NCBI GenBank assembly: GCA_902795745.1
Contig: CADBMG010000044.1
Location: forward strand, 1-10,663
Source: an uncultured Pseudomonadota bacterium
GTDB taxonomy: Bacteria; Pseudomonadota; Alphaproteobacteria; RF32; CAG-239
Direction of reading: 5' to 3'
Length of the DNA stretch: 10,663 nucleotides
The notes under the pieces are model-generated. The model was not told the DNA's origin. It saw nothing but the letters and a program-made list of their open reading frames with translations, and did no database searches. Below, in pieces: positions 7,494-10,663 of this stretch. Every line of letters begins with the position of its first letter. Position 1 is the stretch's first letter. The translations under genes were made by a program, and so were the position numbers.

Positions 7494-7500
7494 AGGGGAG
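7494..7500 (+). promoter_or_regulatory. Ribosome binding site of the HTH regulator
   Basis: AGGGGAG five bases before the ATG at 7506. It rules out the earlier in-frame ATG at 7461, which has only AT-rich DNA upstream and would add 15 unconserved-looking residues. Confidence 0.8.
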
Positions 7501-7505
7501 TTATT

Positions 7506-8480
7506 ATGGAAGAGATTGTTTTCCCGAACCAAATCAGAATGCATAGAAGACTGCGTGGTATTCCTATGCAACAGTTGGCTGATTATTTGGGCGTTAGTTT
7601 ATCTGCCGTTTCCAAAATTGAAAAAGGTTATCGTCGCTTGAATCAAGAACAATTGATTCAGGTTGCGGAGTTATTGGATTGCTCGCTGCAGGATCTGTAC
7701 GTTAACGAACAAAACTCGCAAGAAGAAGTTGTTGTTGCTTGGAAACGTGAACAAGAACGTCGCAGCAAAATCAATCAGTCCGCCGGTTTGAAAACTATGG
7801 GGGCCGGTCTGCGCCATATTCGTAACGAACGAGGTTTAACGCTGATTGAGGTATCTGAACACGCGGATATGACTTTGTCCGTTTATCACCGTATTGAAAT
7901 GGGACAGCGTGAAGTTTCGGATAAAGAATTCAAAAATATTGCTCATGCAATGCAAATGACTATTGATGGTCTTAAAAACAGAATTAAGGAACTTGACGAT
8001 GCAGGTGCTTTAGATGAAATCATTGAACATAATGATAATCGTTATAAAGTTTTAAACAATACTCGCTATGCCAACTTGGGAGCATTGATGTTGGGTGAAC
8101 ACGAAGCGGTTATGGTTCCGGTATACGGTTCAAGTACAGCTGACGGTAATATTTTAATTGATCGCAGCGGTTCAATTAAAGAAGTTATTTGTCCGCTTCA
8201 TTTGCAACATAAAAATGACATTTATGCCGTTAATTTATGCACTCGTCGTCTGGGTTCATTGATTTCAAGCCGTGCAATTTTGTTTGCAGATCCGACCGAG
8301 GTTATCAGTGCCGGAGATATTGCACTGTTTTATATCAATGAGACAGAAGCAGAATTACTAAGCATTCGCGAAGATGAAAACGGTCAGCTTTACGGTTTAC
8401 GTTGGAATCCTGACGAGAGAATAAACCTCAACAACGGAGATTTGACCAGTCTTCACAAAATTGTAGTGATAAATCTCTGA
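7506..8480 (+). CDS. Transcriptional regulator with two XRE-type HTH domains and a degenerate S24/LexA-like C-terminus
   Basis: A 324-residue DNA-binding protein. The first XRE/Cro-type HTH covers about residues 9-64, with the classic pattern QLADYLGVSLSAVSKIEKGYR (two overlapping pieces, 23-43). A second, more divergent HTH covers about 101-157 (IRNERGLTLIEVSEHADM, then YHRIEMGQR). A charged linker (158-185) leads to a domain at about 200-324 that starts MVPVYGSS and contains SAGDIALFYI (268-277), the layout of S24-type repressor C-termini that mediate dimerisation. Where S24 members have the catalytic Ser (G-D/N-S-M) this protein reads NLCTRRLG (243-250). No lysine sits in the usual place after the GDIA strand (AELLSI), so self-cleavage is unlikely. 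Start fixed by the AGGGGAG site. It faces the membrane-protein unit divergently and precedes the coiled-coil gene. Autoregulation is typical of the family but not shown here. Confidence 0.85.
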   Translation: MEEIVFPNQIRMHRRLRGIPMQQLADYLGVSLSAVSKIEKGYRRLNQEQLIQVAELLDCSLQDLYVNEQNSQEEVVVAWKREQERRSKINQSAGLKTMGAGLRHIRNERGLTLIEVSEHADMTLSVYHRIEMGQREVSDKEFKNIAHAMQMTIDGLKNRIKELDDAGALDEIIEHNDNRYKVLNNTRYANLGALMLGEHEAVMVPVYGSSTADGNILIDRSGSIKEVICPLHLQHKNDIYAVNLCTRRLGSLISSRAILFADPTEVISAGDIALFYINETEAELLSIREDENGQLYGLRWNPDERINLNNGDLTSLHKIVVINL

Positions 8481-8507
8481 TAATTTTTAGCGATTTTAAC
8501 AAGATAT

Positions 8508-8541
8508 TTACACTCTCTATGTATAGTGATAGAGAGTGTAA
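8508..8541 (+). terminator. Perfect 13-bp inverted repeat, weak terminator or leader element
   Basis: TTACACTCTCTAT (8508-8520) is fully complementary to ATAGAGAGTGTAA (8529-8541) around an 8-base loop. It stands 28 bp after the regulator stop and 24 bp before the next start. The T-tract that follows is interrupted (TTGTATTT), so termination may be partial. The symmetry would also suit an operator for a dimeric HTH protein. Confidence 0.5.
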
Positions 8542-8565
8542 TTGTATTTAAATGCGGAATAATTG

Positions 8566-10663
8566 ATGTTAGAAGAAAATTCTTTATTGAATAAAGAGCT
8601 TATTGAAGAAGAGCAAGCGGAAGAAGAAAGTCCGATTTTGATTGCTCAACGCTATTTAAATATTTTTCACCAAATTCATATTTTTGATGCACAAAAAAGA
8701 GTAGAATTTGATAATTCTCTTTTGCAATTGCCGCATAAAATCCGTGAACTGCTACCGACAATTCCTGGCGGCAGAATGCTTTTGGAACACATAAAAGAAA
8801 TAGAAAATCAAAAAGGTATTGTTGACGATTCGCTAAGTCAATTAATTGCTAAAAAAGTTGATACAAAAGCTGACAAACAGGATGAAAAACCAACACCTGT
8901 TGTTATACCACAACCTTCCTCATCAACTATTGCACCGCAGGTAATAGCAGACGGTAAAATCACCCTTGATCCTGATTTTGCAAAAAACTTGGCCAGCTCA
9001 TTAGCATCTGCATTCAAAAATAATAACCTAATGCCGGGAGGCAACTTAAATGAACTTTCTGCTGTTCTGAGCCGGTCATTCAGTGCCTATGCCAATAATA
9101 TGCAACAAGCAACAGAAAATATGCTGTCGCAAAATTTGGAACAATTAAATAGAGCGCAAGGTTTGCTGCAAGCTCAAATCAGTCAAAATCAAGAACAATT
9201 GCAAAAACAAACGGAAAAACAACTTGATTGGCAAACGCAAATGCAGAGCAAACTAGCTAATCAGGTTGAAACTCATATTAGTAAAACACAAGAAAAATTG
9301 CTCTCTCAGATGGAAAAGCAAATTGAATGGCAAAATAAAATGCAATCGCAATTTGAACAAAATGTAAATTTGCAAAATCAATTGCAGAGTCAGTTCAACA
9401 AACAAATAAACTTACAAAATCAACTCCAAGAAAAGATTCAGAGTCAAATTCAATTACAGGCTACATCTACATCGCCTTCCGGAAGCATTCCGCAGGCGGC
9501 TGCCCAATTAAATGCTCAAACCAACAATGCCAACACTACAACCATAAATAATATCAACGTCGATTCGTCATGTTTTAACGGCATTACACAGACTATAAAA
9601 GAATCAGAGGCTAGACGCAGTGAAGACTTTAAAAAAATAATTGAAGTGTTGAACAAAAACTTTGCCCATCAACGTAACAATAATCAAAAGCCTCAAGAAC
9701 TTCCGGTCTCGGCAATTACCAATTCCATAACCGAAGCATTGCGTGAAAGCAGCAAACAACAGTTGGCGGCAATTAAAGCATTTGGCGAAACACTTTCGCA
9801 AACTATTCGAGAATCGCAACATGAATTAGCTAAAACGCTAAGTAAAAATTCTGCTGTAACCAAGGAAATTTATATTAAACAAGAAACTTCTCCGTCCGTT
9901 CAAGAGCAAACTTTCAAGATACCGGAGAAAAAAGAAAAAATAAATAATGAGATAAATAATAAGGCAAAACAACCTGAACATAAAAATAAATCCGGCGAAA
10001 ATGCAAATAAACCGACAAACAATGAAATTGCTGAAAAAAGCAATTCTTCCCCTATTGTCACACCTTTATCTTCCGGCAGTGAAAATTCTGCAAATACATT
10101 TGTTTCTGAAAAAACAGAAAATATCGTCGATGACAGTTTTTCAGTAGATGACATATTAAAGCAAACGGAAGACACTGATTTGGAAGCAATTTTTAAGAAT
10201 GATAAAAAAAGTGACATATCGCAAAAAAAGGAAAACAATAAAAAGAATTTATCTTCCCCAAAAGAGAAACAAGAAAAATCTGAATTGTCGGTAGCAAAAC
10301 AAACAGTGAATGCCTCTAAACCCGACAAATCTCCAAAGAACATACCGCAAAAACAGCCGGAAAACAAACCGCAACCTCAGGCAAAACCTATACAACATTC
10401 TCATCGCTATGATGATGCAATGCAGAAAATAAGAGAGGCATTACAATCGTCAGAAACAATTTCTTTAGATGCACTTGATGAAGAAACACCGATTTCATTA
10501 GACAGTAATACACCGGTCGAAAAACAGCCGGAATATATTGATATTCCTTTGGAAGATAGCTTATTGGCAGAGTTTATGCCCAAAGATAATACCTCAAAAA
10601 CTGCCGCCTCAGAAGAATGGGAATACGTTGATGAAGACGGCAATCCGGTTGATGCCGCAAGTG
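8566..10663 (+). CDS. Large Gln/Asn-rich coiled-coil protein with disordered acidic C-terminus (3'-partial)
   Basis: From the ATG at 8566 the frame stays open for 699 codons to the window end, so the C-terminus is missing. I do not recognise it. Residues 1-97 form a compact helical domain (SPILIAQRYLNIFHQIHIFD, then KIRELLPTIPGG). A Pro/Ser linker follows, then a helical region at 135-185. Residues 186-298 are a strongly Gln-rich coiled coil containing three tandem 14-residue units (251-292). Residues 340-435 hold further amphipathic helices. About 436-612 is low-complexity Lys/Glu/Asn/Pro/Ser, surely disordered, and the visible end is acidic with ISLD twice and WEYVDEDGNP. No signal peptide or membrane segment is visible, so it is probably cytoplasmic, perhaps a scaffold. 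A GGAA lies six bases before the ATG; an in-frame TAA at 8560 bounds the start. Antisense frames here are shadows. It may be co-transcribed with the upstream regulator. Confidence 0.88.
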   Translation, partial: MLEENSLLNKELIEEEQAEEESPILIAQRYLNIFHQIHIFDAQKRVEFDNSLLQLPHKIRELLPTIPGGRMLLEHIKEIENQKGIVDDSLSQLIAKKVDTKADKQDEKPTPVVIPQPSSSTIAPQVIADGKITLDPDFAKNLASSLASAFKNNNLMPGGNLNELSAVLSRSFSAYANNMQQATENMLSQNLEQLNRAQGLLQAQISQNQEQLQKQTEKQLDWQTQMQSKLANQVETHISKTQEKLLSQMEKQIEWQNKMQSQFEQNVNLQNQLQSQFNKQINLQNQLQEKIQSQIQLQATSTSPSGSIPQAAAQLNAQTNNANTTTINNINVDSSCFNGITQTIKESEARRSEDFKKIIEVLNKNFAHQRNNNQKPQELPVSAITNSITEALRESSKQQLAAIKAFGETLSQTIRESQHELAKTLSKNSAVTKEIYIKQETSPSVQEQTFKIPEKKEKINNEINNKAKQPEHKNKSGENANKPTNNEIAEKSNSSPIVTPLSSGSENSANTFVSEKTENIVDDSFSVDDILKQTEDTDLEAIFKNDKKSDISQKKENNKKNLSSPKEKQEKSELSVAKQTVNASKPDKSPKNIPQKQPENKPQPQAKPIQHSHRYDDAMQKIREALQSSETISLDALDEETPISLDSNTPVEKQPEYIDIPLEDSLLAEFMPKDNTSKTAASEEWEYVDEDGNPVDAAS
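9316..9441 (+). repeat. Three tandem 14-residue (42-bp) Gln-rich coiled-coil units
   Basis: Within the large coiled-coil protein, residues 251-264 (KQIEWQNKMQSQFE), 265-278 (QNVNLQNQLQSQFN) and 279-292 (KQINLQNQLQEKIQ) align without gaps. A fourth related unit lies apart at 218-231 (KQLDWQTQMQSKLA). Fourteen residues equal two heptads, consistent with a coiled coil grown by duplication; the DNA copies have diverged, so the expansion is not recent. Confidence 0.75.

Noticed and set aside
7461..7505. Earlier in-frame ATG for the HTH regulator
   Set aside because: No ribosome site precedes it, whereas AGGGGAG stands five bases before the ATG at 7506, and the HTH begins soon after that.
8881..9480. 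Possible prion-like or polyQ tract in the large protein
   Set aside because: The Gln residues alternate with Leu, Lys and Glu in heptads rather than forming homopolymer runs, which fits a coiled coil better.
9900..10367. Minus-strand open frame of 155 codons rich in Phe, Ser and Leu
   Set aside because: It is the antisense of the Lys/Glu/Asn-rich tail of the large plus-strand gene, which gives Phe/Leu/Ser-rich nonsense. The same holds for the minus-strand frames at 8838-9044, 9604-9822 and 10407-10643.

Overview
The window is AT-rich, gene-dense bacterial DNA using the standard bacterial code (TGA serves as a stop, for example at the ends of the ABC exporter and the HTH regulator). An MsbA-type exporter indicates a Gram-negative envelope. 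The PilT/DotB/TraJ-type secretion ATPase, the CstA-family transporter and the many genes I do not recognise fit a host- or gut-associated, AT-rich proteobacterium, possibly an alphaproteobacterium. That placement is an inference from protein style, not from a marker gene. I see no rRNA, tRNA, CRISPR array, insertion sequence or attachment site.

Layout, left to right. (1) An unrecognised soluble protein (8-967, +), whose 5' end may lie outside the window, faces a secretion ATPase (1045-2019, -) across a shared bidirectional hairpin terminator (992-1028). (2) A 127-bp divergent promoter region separates the ATPase from an MsbA-type ABC exporter (2147-4117, +) carrying an unusual N-terminal two-helix extension. 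(3) The exporter runs tail-to-tail, with a 4-bp gap, into a short, divergent CstA-family membrane transporter (4122-5489, -). (4) A two-gene minus-strand unit of unknown membrane proteins (7330 to 5613) ends in its own terminator. (5) A second divergent region (7331-7505) leads to a regulator with two HTH domains and a degenerate S24/LexA-like C-terminus (7506-8480, +). (6) After a 13-bp perfect inverted repeat comes a very long reading frame (8566 to the window end, at least 699 codons, no stop in the window). It encodes a Gln/Asn-rich coiled-coil protein with a long disordered, acidic-tailed C-terminal half.

The last reading frame is the main discovery candidate. It is open across the whole right fifth of the window and is easy to miss because its stop lies outside. 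It sits directly downstream of the HTH regulator and could be co-transcribed with it, or controlled through the hairpin between them. The DotB/PilT-type ATPase shows the cell has, or had, a type II/IV-like secretion, conjugation or pilus machine, but no other recognisable machine component is present here. Any link between that ATPase and the coiled-coil protein is speculation.
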